A DNA stretch of 64,000 nucleotides from JAKPBU01 sp964425695 (GCA_964425695.1 CAYRNF010000010.1:1-64000); one strand, 5' to 3'. Positions 43,347-54,252 are shown, numbered from the stretch's first letter. A program made the numbers and translations. The notes: generated from the sequence alone by a model not told the origin.

Positions 43347-43855
43347 CGACAGACCTTTCTTCTTGCCGCCAAGGATCGAACCAGGCGCGATCCGTCGCTG
43401 CGCGGTCTTGCTGGGAATCGCGCTTCGTCATCCCTGCGCAGGCAGGGATCCAGTGTCTTTGGCCTTGGCTTGCGACCCGTTCCTCCGATCGCGATCAAGG
43501 GCTTTCGCGCTTCCGCGCGACTTGCTTCTCTTTGCTCGTGCAAAGGGAAGCAAGCTAGAGAAAGCACGCCTCGGCCCGGCCGCGCGCAGCGCGCGCGTCG
43601 TTCGGTCCTGCCACGCGCCAGTCGCGCGTAAGCGGCAGGCCCTCACCCTCGCGCCCTTCGCTTCGCTAGAGGGCCGTGCCCGGCCCGGGGGTTTCCCCGG
43701 GCATGTCCATGTGCCCCGGGAAACGCGCGTCATCCATGACGCGCCCCGCTGCGCGGGCCTGATCCGGCCCGGCCACCGCTGCGGATGGGGGGTGCGGGCA
43801 AGATCAACAGCCACGACACAAGCCGGTTTCCCCAGCAATCGATAATGCGCATGCC
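43347..43855. repeat. 509-nt intergenic island of stem-loops between queA and tgt
   Basis: No coding frame is supported. At least four hairpins occur in sequence: atccctgc/gcagggat (43430-43449, perfect), cttgcttctctttgc/gcaaagggaagcaag (43521-43554, one wobble), a gtttccccgggca pair (43691-43724, one mismatch) and gcgcgtcat/atgacgcgc (43725-43744, perfect). The first lies in a cgtcatccctgcgcaggcag context that resembles dispersed repeats of many proteobacteria. A GATAAT just before tgt (43841-43846) may be its -10. Confidence 0.65.
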
Positions 43856-44998
<1,143 letters not shown>

Positions 44999-45122
44999 CG
45001 GAAGCCCGCCGCACCGGCCAGCGGGGATCCACCGCACCCCGTGTCGCCGCCTCCGCGCGGGCAGGCGCGTGGCATAATCGGCCGTTAATTTTCCGTGGAA
45101 GCCTCTTGTGGAAACCCCGCTG

Positions 45123-45464
45123 ATGACCCTGCTCGACCTGCTGATCACGCCCGCATATGCCCAGGCCGCCCCGGCTCCCGGCACCGGCAGCATGATGGGT
45201 TCGCTGCTGTTCCCCATCGTGCTGATCGCGATCATGTACTTCCTGATGATCCGTCCGCAGATGAAGCGCGCCAAGGAACACCGCGCCATGGTGGACAAGC
45301 TCGCGGTAGGCGACGAGGTCATCACCAACGGCGGCATCGCCGGCACCGTGCGCGCGCTGGGCGAGAGTTTCATCACCGTGGAAGTCGCCGCCGGCGTGGA
45401 GCTGCGCGTGCAGAAGGGCGCGGTGTCGAACGTGCTGCCCAAGGGCACGCTGAAGTCCGCCTGA
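45123..45464 (+). CDS. yajC: Preprotein translocase accessory subunit YajC
   Basis: 113 residues from the ATG at 45123. A GTG at 45108 would add five residues (METPL). A short periplasmic start ending AYAQ is followed by one transmembrane helix (about 28-48, LLFPIVLIAIMYFLMIRPQ). The basic cytoplasmic tail contains KLAVGDEVITNGGIAGTV. YajC joins SecD and SecF in the holotranslocon. secD follows after 58 nt. CATAAT lies 30 nt before the GTG. Confidence 0.95.
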   Translation: MTLLDLLITPAYAQAAPAPGTGSMMGSLLFPIVLIAIMYFLMIRPQMKRAKEHRAMVDKLAVGDEVITNGGIAGTVRALGESFITVEVAAGVELRVQKGAVSNVLPKGTLKSA

Positions 45465-45522
45465 CCGCGGCCCGTCTTCCCTAAGACCGGCGCCGCCCGC
45501 GGGCGGCGTCCTGGATCCGCAC

Positions 45523-47439
45523 ATGCTCGAATACTCACGCGTCAAGTACCTCATCATCGCGATCGTGCTGGCGCTCAGCACGCTGTACGCGCTGCCCAAC
45601 CTGTTCCCGCCGGATCCGGCGGTGCAGGTCACCTCGAACCGCGGTGCGCCGCTGGACGCGGCCCTGCAGCAGCGGGTGCGCAATGCGCTGAACGCGGCGG
45701 GCATCACGCCCAAGGCAGTGGCGGTCGAAGGCGACAACCTTGTGGTGCGGCTATCCAGCGCGGACCAGCAGGGCAAGGCGTCCGACGCGCTGCAGGCCGC
45801 ATTGGGCAACGAGTACGTGTCGGCCCTGAACCTGGCGTCCACCGCGCCGGGCTGGATGGAGACCATCGGCGCCAGGCGCATGCTGATGGGCCTGGACCTG
45901 CAGGGCGGCGTGCATTTCCTCATGGAGGTCGACCGCAAGGCCGCGCTGGACAAGCGCATGGACGCCTACGCCGAAGACCTGCGCGTACTGTTGCGCGACA
46001 AGCGCCTGACGTACCAGGGGGTGGAACGCCGCCCCGACAATTCCTTCGTGATCACCCTGGCCAAGCCGGGCGACCGCGCCGCCGCGCGGACCGCGATCCA
46101 GACCGACCTGCCCACGCTCAGCAGCGGCGCCGGAACGGGGGTGCTGGCCACGTCCGCACCGATGGTGGACGTGTCCAACGAAGGCGCCAACCAGCTGGTG
46201 GTGCGGCCTTCGGAACAGGATCTGCAGCAGATCACTGCGGGCGCCATCGAGCAGAACATCGGCACGCTGCGCAACCGCATCAACGAACTCGGCGTGGCCG
46301 AGCCGGTGATCCAGCGCCAGGGCGCCGAACGCGTGGTCGTGCAGCTGCCGGGCGTGCAGGACACGGCCCAGGCCAAGCGAATCCTCGGCGCCACCGCCAC
46401 GCTGGAATACCGCGCGGTGTTCGACGGCAATCCGCTCGATGCGGTGGCTACCGGCAACGTGCCGGCCGAGGCACGCATCTACTACACCCGCGAACTCGGG
46501 CCTGACGGCAAGCCGATGCCGGTGCTGCTGAACAAGCGCGTCATCGCCACGGGAGAACAGCTGGTGGACGCACGTTCGGGCTTCGACGCGCAAAGCGGCA
46601 CGCCGATGGTGTCGGTGCGGCTCAACGGCATCGGCGGCCAGCGCATGTTCGACTTCACCAGCCAGAACGTGGGCAAGAACATGGCGGTGGTGTTCGTGGA
46701 GCGCATCCCCGAGGTGCGCATGGTCGACGGCCAGGAAGTGCGCACGACGCGCACCCGCGAGGAAGTGATCAGCAACGCCACGATCCAGGGCGTGTTCGGC
46801 AAGGATTTCCAGACCACCGGCCTGGGCAGCCCCAAGGAAGCCGCGGACCTGGCGCTGCTGCTGCGTGCCGGCGCGCTGGCGGCGCCGATGGACTTCGTGG
46901 AGCAGCGCGTCGTGGGTCCCAGCCTGGGCAAGGAAAACGTGGAGCGCGGCCTGCGCGCGGTGATGTACTCCTTCGCCTTCGCGCTGGCGTTCTTCCTGAT
47001 CTACTACCGCATGTTCGGCGTCATCACCTGCGTGGCGCTGCTGCTGAACCTGCTGATGGTGGTGGCGGTGATGTCCTTCCTGGGAGCCACGCTCACGCTG
47101 CCGGGCCTGGCCGGCATCGCCCTGACGGTGGGCATGTCGGTGGACGCCAACGTGCTGATCAACGAGCGCATACGCGAGGAGCTGCGCGCCGGCATGCCGC
47201 CGCAGACGGCGATCGCCACCGGCTACGACAAGGCCTCTGGCACGATCGCGGACGCCAACATCACGGCGCTGCTGGCCGGCATCGCGCTGTTCGCCTTCGG
47301 TACCGGGCCGGTGAAGGGCTTCGCCGTGTCCCTGATCGTCGGCATCATCACGTCCATGTACACCGCGGTGTCGGTCTCGCGCGGGGTCGCCACGCTCATC
47401 TACGGACGCCGGCGCAAGCTGAAGTCCGTGGCGATCTGA
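45523..47439 (+). CDS. secD: Protein translocase subunit SecD
   Basis: 638 residues. An N-terminal membrane helix (YLIIAIVLALSTLYALPNLF), a large periplasmic P1 region (about 30-440) with GLDLQGGVHFLMEVD and the LRNRINELGVAEPVIQRQG block, then five helices. The RND-type motifs GIALTVGMSVDANVLINERIREEL are near 532-555. SecD/F use the proton motive force to pull exported chains across. It is in an operon yajC-secD-secF, with secF starting 13 nt after the stop. Confidence 0.97.
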   Translation: MLEYSRVKYLIIAIVLALSTLYALPNLFPPDPAVQVTSNRGAPLDAALQQRVRNALNAAGITPKAVAVEGDNLVVRLSSADQQGKASDALQAALGNEYVSALNLASTAPGWMETIGARRMLMGLDLQGGVHFLMEVDRKAALDKRMDAYAEDLRVLLRDKRLTYQGVERRPDNSFVITLAKPGDRAAARTAIQTDLPTLSSGAGTGVLATSAPMVDVSNEGANQLVVRPSEQDLQQITAGAIEQNIGTLRNRINELGVAEPVIQRQGAERVVVQLPGVQDTAQAKRILGATATLEYRAVFDGNPLDAVATGNVPAEARIYYTRELGPDGKPMPVLLNKRVIATGEQLVDARSGFDAQSGTPMVSVRLNGIGGQRMFDFTSQNVGKNMAVVFVERIPEVRMVDGQEVRTTRTREEVISNATIQGVFGKDFQTTGLGSPKEAADLALLLRAGALAAPMDFVEQRVVGPSLGKENVERGLRAVMYSFAFALAFFLIYYRMFGVITCVALLLNLLMVVAVMSFLGATLTLPGLAGIALTVGMSVDANVLINERIREELRAGMPPQTAIATGYDKASGTIADANITALLAGIALFAFGTGPVKGFAVSLIVGIITSMYTAVSVSRGVATLIYGRRRKLKSVAI

Positions 47440-47452
47440 GGGAGCACAACAG

Positions 47453-48406
47453 ATGATCAAGCAGTTCAACGTGTTCCCGCACGACAGCAACTTCGACTTC
47501 ATGCGCCTGCGCGTGGTGTCGCTGGTGGTGGCGGCGCTGATCATGTTCGTGGCCATCGGCGCAATGGTGGGCAAGGGCTTCAACTTCGCGCTGGACTTCA
47601 CCGGCGGTACGGCGGTGGAGCTGCGTTTCGACCGGCCCGCCGACGTGGACGACCTGCGCGCCAGGCTGGCAAGTGCCGGCTTCGAGAACGCCCAGGTCCA
47701 GGCCTACGGCAGCGGCAACGACCTGCTGATCCGCCTGCAACCGCGCGAAGGCGCGGGGCGCGACGACACCAGCCAGACCGCGGAACTGGTGCTGCAGGCC
47801 GCGTCGGTGCCCGGCAACGAGGCGCAGCTGCTGAGCAGCGGCTACGTGGGGCCCCAGGTGGGCAAGGAGCTTGCGCTCAACGGCCTGTACGCGCTGCTGT
47901 TCGTGGTGCTGGGCTTTCTGGTCTACATCTCGTTCCGCTTCGAATGGAAGTTCGCGGTGGCCGCCATCATCACCACGTTGCACGACGTGATCGTGGTGGC
48001 CGGATGGTTCGCGCTGACCGGGCGCGAGTTCGACCTGACCGTGCTGGCCGGCGTGCTGTCGGTGATGGGTTACTCGATCAACGACACGATCGTGGTGTTC
48101 GACCGCGTGCGCGAGAACTTCAGGTCCATGCGCACCCCGCCGCAGGAAGTGCTCAACAAGTCGATCAACCAGACCCTCTCGCGCACGGTGATCACGTCGT
48201 TCGTCGCGTTGCTGACCGTGGTCGCGCTGTACGTCTACGGCGGCGGTTCGCTGAAGGGCATGGCCGAGTCGCAGATCATCGGCATCCTGATCGGCACGGT
48301 GTCCACGATCTTCGTGGCCTGCCCGATCCTGCTGTGGCTGGGCGTGAACAAGCAGGACCTCCTGCCCAAGGCCCGCGACGAGGAAGCGCTGGCCCGCAGG
48401 CCCTGA
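47453..48406 (+). CDS. secF: Protein translocase subunit SecF
   Basis: 317 residues. First membrane helix at about 20-40, periplasmic loop beginning FNFALDFTGGTAVELRF. The C-terminal five-helix bundle contains the signature GYSINDTIVVFDRVRENFR near 205-223 and SINQTLSRTVITS. It is the partner of SecD. A 12-bp stem terminator ends the operon 60 nt after the stop. The start MIKQFNVFP is preceded by gggagcac. Confidence 0.97.
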   Translation: MIKQFNVFPHDSNFDFMRLRVVSLVVAALIMFVAIGAMVGKGFNFALDFTGGTAVELRFDRPADVDDLRARLASAGFENAQVQAYGSGNDLLIRLQPREGAGRDDTSQTAELVLQAASVPGNEAQLLSSGYVGPQVGKELALNGLYALLFVVLGFLVYISFRFEWKFAVAAIITTLHDVIVVAGWFALTGREFDLTVLAGVLSVMGYSINDTIVVFDRVRENFRSMRTPPQEVLNKSINQTLSRTVITSFVALLTVVALYVYGGGSLKGMAESQIIGILIGTVSTIFVACPILLWLGVNKQDLLPKARDEEALARRP

Positions 48407-48432
48407 ACAGAGGTTGCGCACCGGCGACACAC

Positions 48433-48466
48433 GCAGGGGCCGCAGCGATGCGGCCCCTGCGCTTTT
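48433..48466 (+). terminator. Intrinsic terminator of yajC-secDF
   Basis: Perfect 12-bp stem gcaggggccgca/tgcggcccctgc with loop gcga, then gctttt. Confidence 0.88.
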
Positions 48467-48666
48467 CCACTCAACACTGGGGTCTTCAATTCGCTGCCTG
48501 CGTTGCCAGGCATTGGGCAGCGGCACGCTTCGTCCTGACCGCATATCCGACCGCGAGGCGATGCTGCGTTCTAACGTCGATGCGTGCCATGCGCGACCAC
48601 CCAGCCGCTGGCTTGGACGCTACGCGCTCGCGCAGTCGCCACGCGGTTGCGGCCGCGACGCGCCTG

Positions 48667-49386
48667 TTACAGCGCCTGCAGCCGGAAGCCGTCCGCATCC
48701 ACGCGCAGCACCGAGCCGTGTTCGTACCAGTCGCCGAGCACGATGCGCGTGCGTTTTCCGGCGTTGTGGACGGCGGGCCGGTGGGTGTGGCCATGGATGA
48801 TGCGGTCGATGCCGTAGCGGACGAACGTGGCGTCCACGGCGGCGGCGGCGACGTCGGTGATGGCTTCCATGGTGCCTTGCGAGCGCAGCCCGGACTGGTG
48901 CGCTTTGCTCGCGGCGCGGGCCTGCTGTGCGAACGCGAGACGTGCCGCCAAGGGCTGGGCCAGGAACTGCGCCTGCCACTGCGGGTCGCGCGTCTGCGCG
49001 CGAAACTGCTGGTAGGCGACGTCGTCGGTGCACAGCAGGTCGCCGTGCATCGCCAGGGTCGGCCGGCCGTAGAGCATCAGGACCGCCGGGTCGGGCAGGA
49101 TCGTCACGCCAGCGCGGCGGGCGTAGTCCGCGCCCAGGAGAAAGTCGCGGTTGCCACGGACGAAGGCGACCGGCACGCCGGTATCGGACAGCGCACGCAA
49201 CCGCTGCGCCACGAATGCGCCGGTTTCGGAAGGATCGTCGTCGCCGACCCATGCCTCGAACAGATCGCCCAGAATGTAGAGGGCGTCGGCATCGCGGGCC
49301 TGCGTGTCGATGAACTCGCCGAACAGACGCGTGATGTGCGGGCGTTCCGCGTCGAGGTGCAGGTCGGAGATGAACAGCGTTGCCAT
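48667..49386 (-). CDS. lpxH: UDP-2,3-diacylglucosamine diphosphatase
   Basis: 239 residues of the calcineurin-like phosphoesterase family. It hydrolyses UDP-2,3-diacylglucosamine to lipid X in lipid A synthesis. The two-metal ligands Asp8, His10, Asp41, Asn79 and His114 are all present (FISDLHLD, LGDLFEAW, RGNRDF, MHGDLL), with a C-terminal HGHTHRPA. The start ATG at 49386 matches the family. A longer frame upstream is unsupported. TACAAT lies exactly 6 nt before the ATG on this strand, with no ribosome site. Confidence 0.96.
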   Translation of the reverse strand: MATLFISDLHLDAERPHITRLFGEFIDTQARDADALYILGDLFEAWVGDDDPSETGAFVAQRLRALSDTGVPVAFVRGNRDFLLGADYARRAGVTILPDPAVLMLYGRPTLAMHGDLLCTDDVAYQQFRAQTRDPQWQAQFLAQPLAARLAFAQQARAASKAHQSGLRSQGTMEAITDVAAAAVDATFVRYGIDRIIHGHTHRPAVHNAGKRTRIVLGDWYEHGSVLRVDADGFRLQAL

Positions 49387-49392
49387 GCCGGC

Positions 49393-49398
49393 ATTGTA
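49393..49398 (-). promoter_or_regulatory. -10 hexamer TACAAT placed 6 nt before the lpxH start
   Basis: On the minus strand TACAAT, then gccggc, then ATG. Predicted leaderless start, same geometry as folC. Confidence 0.5.
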
Positions 49399-49656
49399 GT
49401 GCGGGCAGATTCTGGCCTCTTGCCTCTCGAGGGGCGTCGGCACGTGGCGCGCAGGCAGGCGTGTGGCCACGCAGTGCCCAGGACCATTGCGGAGAGTTCC
49501 AGGGTTCGCCATGTGCGACGTGCATGGGGCGGCGCCGGCGCATGCAGCCCTCTGCATCGTGTTGATCGCCGCAGCTGACCCGCGGCGCAGCCGTCAGGGC
49601 GGGGGCTCCACCGCTGCGCACCGTCGTGCAGGGCAGGGCCGACGCAGGCGGGGCGT

Positions 49657-49662
49657 TAAAAT
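49657..49662 (+). promoter_or_regulatory. Candidate -10 hexamer (TAAAAT) for gltX
   Basis: 28 nt before the gltX ATG. Its presence argues against the in-frame ATG at 49661 as the start. Confidence 0.4.
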
Positions 49663-49690
49663 GCGCGTCCGCTCGTCTGTGCCAGCCTCC

Positions 49691-51088
49691 ATGACCGTCC
49701 GCACCCGTTTCGCCCCCAGTCCCACCGGCTACCTGCACATCGGCGGCGCGCGCACCGCGCTGTACTGCTGGCTGGAGGCGCGGCGGCACGGCGGACAGTT
49801 CATCCTGCGCGTCGAGGACACCGACCGCGAGCGCAGCACCCAGGCGGCGATCGACGCGATCCTGGAAGCGATGGACTGGCTGGGGCTGGACTACGACGAA
49901 GGCCCCATCTACCAGACCGCACGCGTCGAGCGGTACCGCGAAGTGGCCGAGCAGATGGTCGCCGCCGGCACCGCCTACTACGCGTACGAGACCAAGGAAG
50001 AACTCGAAGCGATGCGCGAGGCCGGAATGGCCGCGGGTGGCAAGCCGCGATACAGCGGCGCGGCGCGCGATGCGCGCCTGCCGTACCGCGAGGACGCGAA
50101 CCGGGTGATCCGTTTCCGCAACCCGCTCGAAGGCGCGGTCGCGTGGCACGACAAGGTCAAGGGACGCATCGAGATCGCCAACAGCGAGCTCGACGACCTG
50201 GTGATCCTGCGTTCCGACGGATACCCCACCTACAACTTCGCGGTGGTGGTGGACGACATCGACATGCGCATCAGCGACGTGGTGCGCGGCGACGACCATG
50301 TCAACAACACGCCGCGCCAGATCAACATGTACCGGGCCCTGGGCGCGGAAGTGCCGCATTTCGCGCACCTGCCGATGATCCTGGACGAGCAGGGCGCCAA
50401 GCTCTCCAAGCGCACCGGGGCTGCGGACGTGATGCAGTACCGCGATGCTGGCTACCTGCCGCATGCGCTTTTGAACTACCTGGTGCGCCTGGGCTGGTCG
50501 CATGGCGACCAGGAGGTGTTCTCGATCGACGAGATGACGCGCCTGTTCGACCTCAAGGACGTCAACGCCAAGGCGTCGCGCCTGGACCCGGCGAAGCTGG
50601 GCTGGCTCAACCAGCAGTACCTGAAGTCGGACGCGCCGGACGACGTCGCCGGTCACCTGGACTGGCATTTGCGCCAATGCGGCTACGACCTGACGGCAGG
50701 CCCCAGCGCGGCCGACATCGTGGTGGCCTTGCGCGATCGCGTGCAGACGCTGAAGGAAATGGCCGAGCGTGCGGCGGTGTGGTTCGGGCCGCTGGCCGGG
50801 TACGACGACAAGGCCGTGGCCAAGCACCTGACCGAAGCGGCGCGCGCGCCGCTGGCCGACGCGCGCGAACGCCTGGCGGCGCTGACGCAGTGGACGGCCG
50901 AGGCGATTTCCGCCGCGCTGCATGCCACCGGCGAATCCCTGGGCATCGGCATGGGCAAGATCGCGCAGCCGATGCGGGTGGCGATCACCGGCACGCAGGT
51001 CAGTCCCGATATCGGCCACACCGTCTATCTCGCCGGGCGCGACGAGGCGCTCCGGCGCATCGATGCGGCCATCGCCAGGATCGGTTAG
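49691..51088 (+). CDS. gltX: Glutamyl-tRNA synthetase
   Basis: 465 residues, class I synthetase of the discriminating-size bacterial type. The HIGH-type motif is in FAPSPTGYLHIGGARTAL near the N-terminus. The KMSKS loop is KLSKRTGA with Lys237. The anticodon-binding helical domain occupies the C-terminal third. It charges tRNA-Glu. The start MTVRTRFAPS was chosen, since the upstream in-frame ATG overlaps the likely -10. Followed by zur after 197 nt. Confidence 0.97.
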   Translation: MTVRTRFAPSPTGYLHIGGARTALYCWLEARRHGGQFILRVEDTDRERSTQAAIDAILEAMDWLGLDYDEGPIYQTARVERYREVAEQMVAAGTAYYAYETKEELEAMREAGMAAGGKPRYSGAARDARLPYREDANRVIRFRNPLEGAVAWHDKVKGRIEIANSELDDLVILRSDGYPTYNFAVVVDDIDMRISDVVRGDDHVNNTPRQINMYRALGAEVPHFAHLPMILDEQGAKLSKRTGAADVMQYRDAGYLPHALLNYLVRLGWSHGDQEVFSIDEMTRLFDLKDVNAKASRLDPAKLGWLNQQYLKSDAPDDVAGHLDWHLRQCGYDLTAGPSAADIVVALRDRVQTLKEMAERAAVWFGPLAGYDDKAVAKHLTEAARAPLADARERLAALTQWTAEAISAALHATGESLGIGMGKIAQPMRVAITGTQVSPDIGHTVYLAGRDEALRRIDAAIARIG

Positions 51089-51285
51089 GCCGGACACAGC
51101 CCGCATCGGTGGCTTCAGCCGCGGCTTGCTTTGCAACCTCTGCGTTCGATCATGGCCAGGACGATCGGGTCGCGAACCTGGTGACGTCGGCTGCGGGCGC
51201 CGGACCTCGCAGCTGCAGCCGCTCCTGCGTGGGCGCTTGGTGGTGCGTGCTTGAACGCACCGGCTGGCGGCACCATGATCACCCC

Positions 51286-51768
51286 ATGGCTGCCCACGAC
51301 CATTGCACCTCGCCCGAACACCACGTGCACGATGCGGCCAGCTTCGTCAGCGCGGTGGAGCGGGCATGCACGGAACGCGGCCTGCGCCTGACGCCGATCC
51401 GGGCGCACGTGCTGGGGCTGATCGCCGACGCCGGCCAGCCGATCAAGGCCTACGACCTGCTGGAGAAGGTGCGCGATGAAGGGACCGGTGCCGCGGCGCC
51501 GCCCACGGTCTACCGGGCGCTGGATTTCCTGCTCGCCAACGGCTTCATCCACAAGCTGGAGTCGGTCAACGCCTTCGTCGCCTGCCACCACCCCAATGCC
51601 GCGCATCATTCGGCGCCGTTCCTGATCTGCGACGGCTGCCACAAGGCGGTGGAGCTGGAAGACGAGGCGGCGGTGGCGATGCTCGACGCGCAGGCGCGCG
51701 CGCTGGGCTTCAGCCCGCAGACCCAGACGCTGGAAGTGCACGGGCGGTGCGCGGCCTGCGCGGGGTGA
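51286..51768 (+). CDS. zur: Zinc uptake regulator Zur (Fur family)
   Basis: 160 residues. Fur-family winged helix (RLTPIRAHVLGLIADAGQ, then TVYRALDFLLANGFIHKL at about 74-91). Structural zinc cysteine pairs are Cys115/Cys118 (ICDGCHK) and Cys155/Cys158 (CAAC). The His-rich HHPNAAHHS segment at 101-109 would be the regulatory site. The early histidines (AAHDHCTSPEHHVHD) and context, convergent with a ZnuD receptor gene, support Zur over Fur or PerR. It should repress znuD and merC when zinc is sufficient. Confidence 0.9.
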   Translation: MAAHDHCTSPEHHVHDAASFVSAVERACTERGLRLTPIRAHVLGLIADAGQPIKAYDLLEKVRDEGTGAAAPPTVYRALDFLLANGFIHKLESVNAFVACHHPNAAHHSAPFLICDGCHKAVELEDEAAVAMLDAQARALGFSPQTQTLEVHGRCAACAG

Positions 51769-51771
51769 CGC

Positions 51772-51797
51772 CACGCAGGCAGGCGCACGCCTGCGTG
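51772..51797 (+). terminator. Terminator-like hairpin after zur
   Basis: Perfect 9-bp stem cacgcaggc/gcctgcgtg, 4 nt after the zur stop, no T run. It lies between convergent zur and znuD. Confidence 0.45.
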
Positions 51798-52044
51798 CGG
51801 ACGCGGTCCACCGTGCCCGCCCAGTGCGTTAATTGCGCGAGAGGTTCTCGTCGCTGAAGCCGTCCCGGGGGGCGGCTTCGCGCATGCGATCTCGCTTGTC
51901 TTGCGACGAGCCGCAAAGCGCCCGCCGCGGCTGCCGCACCCGCGATGGGTGGATCGGGCGCTGGCGCAGGGATGCCTGCGATCCAGCGCAGCGGAGTGTG
52001 CGAAGGCTTCGCGACCGAAGCCGCGAAGCAACGCGCTGGTTGCG

Positions 52045-54252
52045 TCAGAAGAACAGGCGGACGCCCGCGGTGAGATGCCGGCCGGGCTGTGGCGCCAGGT
52101 CCTTCAGGAACGAGGTGTGCGAGCGCGCTTCCTCGTCCAGCAGGTTGTTGCCGTTCACGAACAGTTCCCAGGCATTGCCGCCAGGGGTGTCCAGGTGCCA
52201 CGCCAGGCTCGCGTTCACCAGCGTGTAGCCGGGGGTTTCCGATTCGTTTTCCGCGACGCGGTCCTGGCGGCCGTAGCGGATCGCACCCACGCTGGCGCGC
52301 CAGGCGCCGGTTTCCCAGCGCAGCTCGGCGCCCGCGCGCCACGGGGCGATGCGCGGCAGGTTTCCGGACAGCGCGATGTCCGCGGTGTAGTCGTGGGTGT
52401 GGTCGCCGTGCGGTACCGAGAACGCCACCTGGCGCGTGCCGTCGCCGGTCAGCCGGCCGCGCACGGCATCGGCGAAACCGCGCACGGTCCACGCGCCTGT
52501 GGCGTTGTCCAGGAACTTCCATTCGGCGTCGACCTCGCCGCCGGTGAAGCGCGCATCGCCCTGGTTCCAGACGCGTGCCGGGGTCCCATCGTCTTCGATA
52601 CCCGTATCGGCGAGGTAGACGAAGTCGTCGTAGTCCACCGCGTACAGCGACGCACCCAGTTTGAACGGCCCGTTGTGCCAGTGCAGGCCGGCCTCGGCGC
52701 GGTTGGCGGTTTCCACGTCGAGGTCGGGATTGCCGAACTCGAAGCTCTGCGTCGCCACGTGCAGGCCGTTGGAATACAGCTCCTCGGCGGTGGGCGAGCG
52801 CTGCGCGCGGTCCAGGCCGAGGGAAAGATGCAGGTCCTCGCCCAGGTGCCAGCGGCCGGCGAGGGAGACGCTGGTGGCGCCGAAGTCGCGCGACGGGCCG
52901 ATCGCCTCCGCTTCGTCCACCTCGATGCGGTTGCGGTCGTGGCGTGCACCGGCTTCCACGTCGAACGCGCCGAACGTGCGCCGCACCAGCGCGAACGCGC
53001 CGATGTCGCGCGAGTCGGAGGCCGGTACGAAGGCCTCGTCGCCGATCGCGCGGAAGTCGCGCCGCGACGCCTGCACGCCGAAGGCGCCGTCCCATCCTGC
53101 CCAGTCGCGGAACGCGAGCTCGCCGCGCGCCTCGGTGCTGTCGTTGTCGAAGACGGTGCCGGTCTCCTCGCCCTCGAACTCGGTGTGGGTGTATTCGGTG
53201 CGCGCCAGCTTGACCCGCAGCGTGTCGAATGCGCCGAGCCCGTCCAGGCCTCCGCGCAGCTCGTAGCGGCGCTGGTCCAGTGCAATGCGCACGGCTTCCT
53301 CACCGTGCTCTTCTTCGTGTTCCCCGCCTTCCTCGTGCTCGCTTTCGCCGTGCTCTTCGTGCGCTCCGTGCGCATGGCCCGGCACGCCGTAGCGCGTGTT
53401 GAACAGGCTGGCGCCTACGCCTAGGAAGCCGCGTTCGCCCACGTACGACACGCCCAGCGCGCCGCTGTCGGTGCGCACGAAGCTGTTGGGCAGGGTGCCG
53501 CTGACGCTTTCATGAAGTTCGCGGTCGTGCTCTTCGCCTTCGGCCTCCTCGGCCTCGCGCAGTGCCACGCTCTCGGCGAAACCGGGGATGTCGTAGTCGC
53601 CGGTCTCGCGGTGCAGGATGTCGGCGTGAAAGACGACGTTGCCCGATGCCGAGGTCGCATCGATGCGCGCCATGCCGGTCTTCTCGTCGTTGCCGCTGCC
53701 CGCGCGCAGCTCGGCGCGGCCGGTGAACGGCTCGTCGGTGACCCGTTCGGGGACGCGGCGATCGACCACGTTCACCGCGCCGCCGATGGCGCCGCTGCCG
53801 TACAGCAGCGTGGCCGGGCCCTTCAGGACCTCGATCTGCTCGGCCAGGAACGGCTCGATGGACACCGCATGATCCACGCTGACGGTGGAGACGTCGCCGG
53901 AGGCCAGGCCGTCGCTGAGCACCTGGACGCGTGCGCCGTCCAGGCCGCGGATGATCGGGCGGCCCACGCCGGGGCCGAAGTACGACGACTGCACCCCCGG
54001 CAGGCGGCTGACGGTTTCGCCGAGCGAACTGGCCTTGGCTTCGTCCAGGCGCGCGCCGGACAACACTTCGACGGGGCGGGACAGGTCCTCGGCGGTCTGC
54101 GGAAGGGGGACGGCCCGCACCACGACGCCGGAAAGATCCTGCACCTCGTCGTGGCGCGGGTCTTCCTGCGCGACGGCATGCGCGCTCAGGGCGAGCAGCA
54201 CGGCGCTCGCGAGCAGGCTGGGGAAGGGGCGGGGGAAGCGGGGGGCGGGCAT
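52045..54252 (-). CDS. znuD: TonB-dependent zinc receptor, ZnuD-type
   Basis: 735 residues from MPAPRFPRPFPSLL, which gives a clean signal peptide (ending AHAVAQ). The 21-residue longer frame overlaps the putative Zur box. Plug domain at about 35-165 (SSLGETVSRLPGVQSSYFGP, RIRGLDG-type RPIIRGLDGARVQVL, LYGSGAIGGAVNVV), then a 22-strand barrel. An extracellular loop at residues 292-320 is extremely His/Glu-rich (GHAHGAHEEHGESEHEEGGE), and a second acidic loop lies near 232-248. Both fit zinc capture as in meningococcal ZnuD. It is convergent with zur and divergent from merC. Confidence 0.92.
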   Translation of the reverse strand: MPAPRFPRPFPSLLASAVLLALSAHAVAQEDPRHDEVQDLSGVVVRAVPLPQTAEDLSRPVEVLSGARLDEAKASSLGETVSRLPGVQSSYFGPGVGRPIIRGLDGARVQVLSDGLASGDVSTVSVDHAVSIEPFLAEQIEVLKGPATLLYGSGAIGGAVNVVDRRVPERVTDEPFTGRAELRAGSGNDEKTGMARIDATSASGNVVFHADILHRETGDYDIPGFAESVALREAEEAEGEEHDRELHESVSGTLPNSFVRTDSGALGVSYVGERGFLGVGASLFNTRYGVPGHAHGAHEEHGESEHEEGGEHEEEHGEEAVRIALDQRRYELRGGLDGLGAFDTLRVKLARTEYTHTEFEGEETGTVFDNDSTEARGELAFRDWAGWDGAFGVQASRRDFRAIGDEAFVPASDSRDIGAFALVRRTFGAFDVEAGARHDRNRIEVDEAEAIGPSRDFGATSVSLAGRWHLGEDLHLSLGLDRAQRSPTAEELYSNGLHVATQSFEFGNPDLDVETANRAEAGLHWHNGPFKLGASLYAVDYDDFVYLADTGIEDDGTPARVWNQGDARFTGGEVDAEWKFLDNATGAWTVRGFADAVRGRLTGDGTRQVAFSVPHGDHTHDYTADIALSGNLPRIAPWRAGAELRWETGAWRASVGAIRYGRQDRVAENESETPGYTLVNASLAWHLDTPGGNAWELFVNGNNLLDEEARSHTSFLKDLAPQPGRHLTAGVRLFF

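Larger units (their letters stand above)
49387..49690. other. 304-nt divergent gap between lpxH and gltX
   Basis: No gene seen. It holds the lpxH -10 at one end and TAAAAT (49657-49662) 28 nt before the gltX start at the other. The middle is featureless GC-rich DNA. Confidence 0.5.

Noticed and set aside
43430..43744. Possible CRISPR array in the queA-tgt gap
   Set aside because: The hairpins differ in sequence and length, and there are no regular spacers or repeated units.
49661..49690. Alternative gltX start ten codons upstream
   Set aside because: The ATG is formed by the end of TAAAAT, more likely a -10 box, and the added residues have no family similarity.
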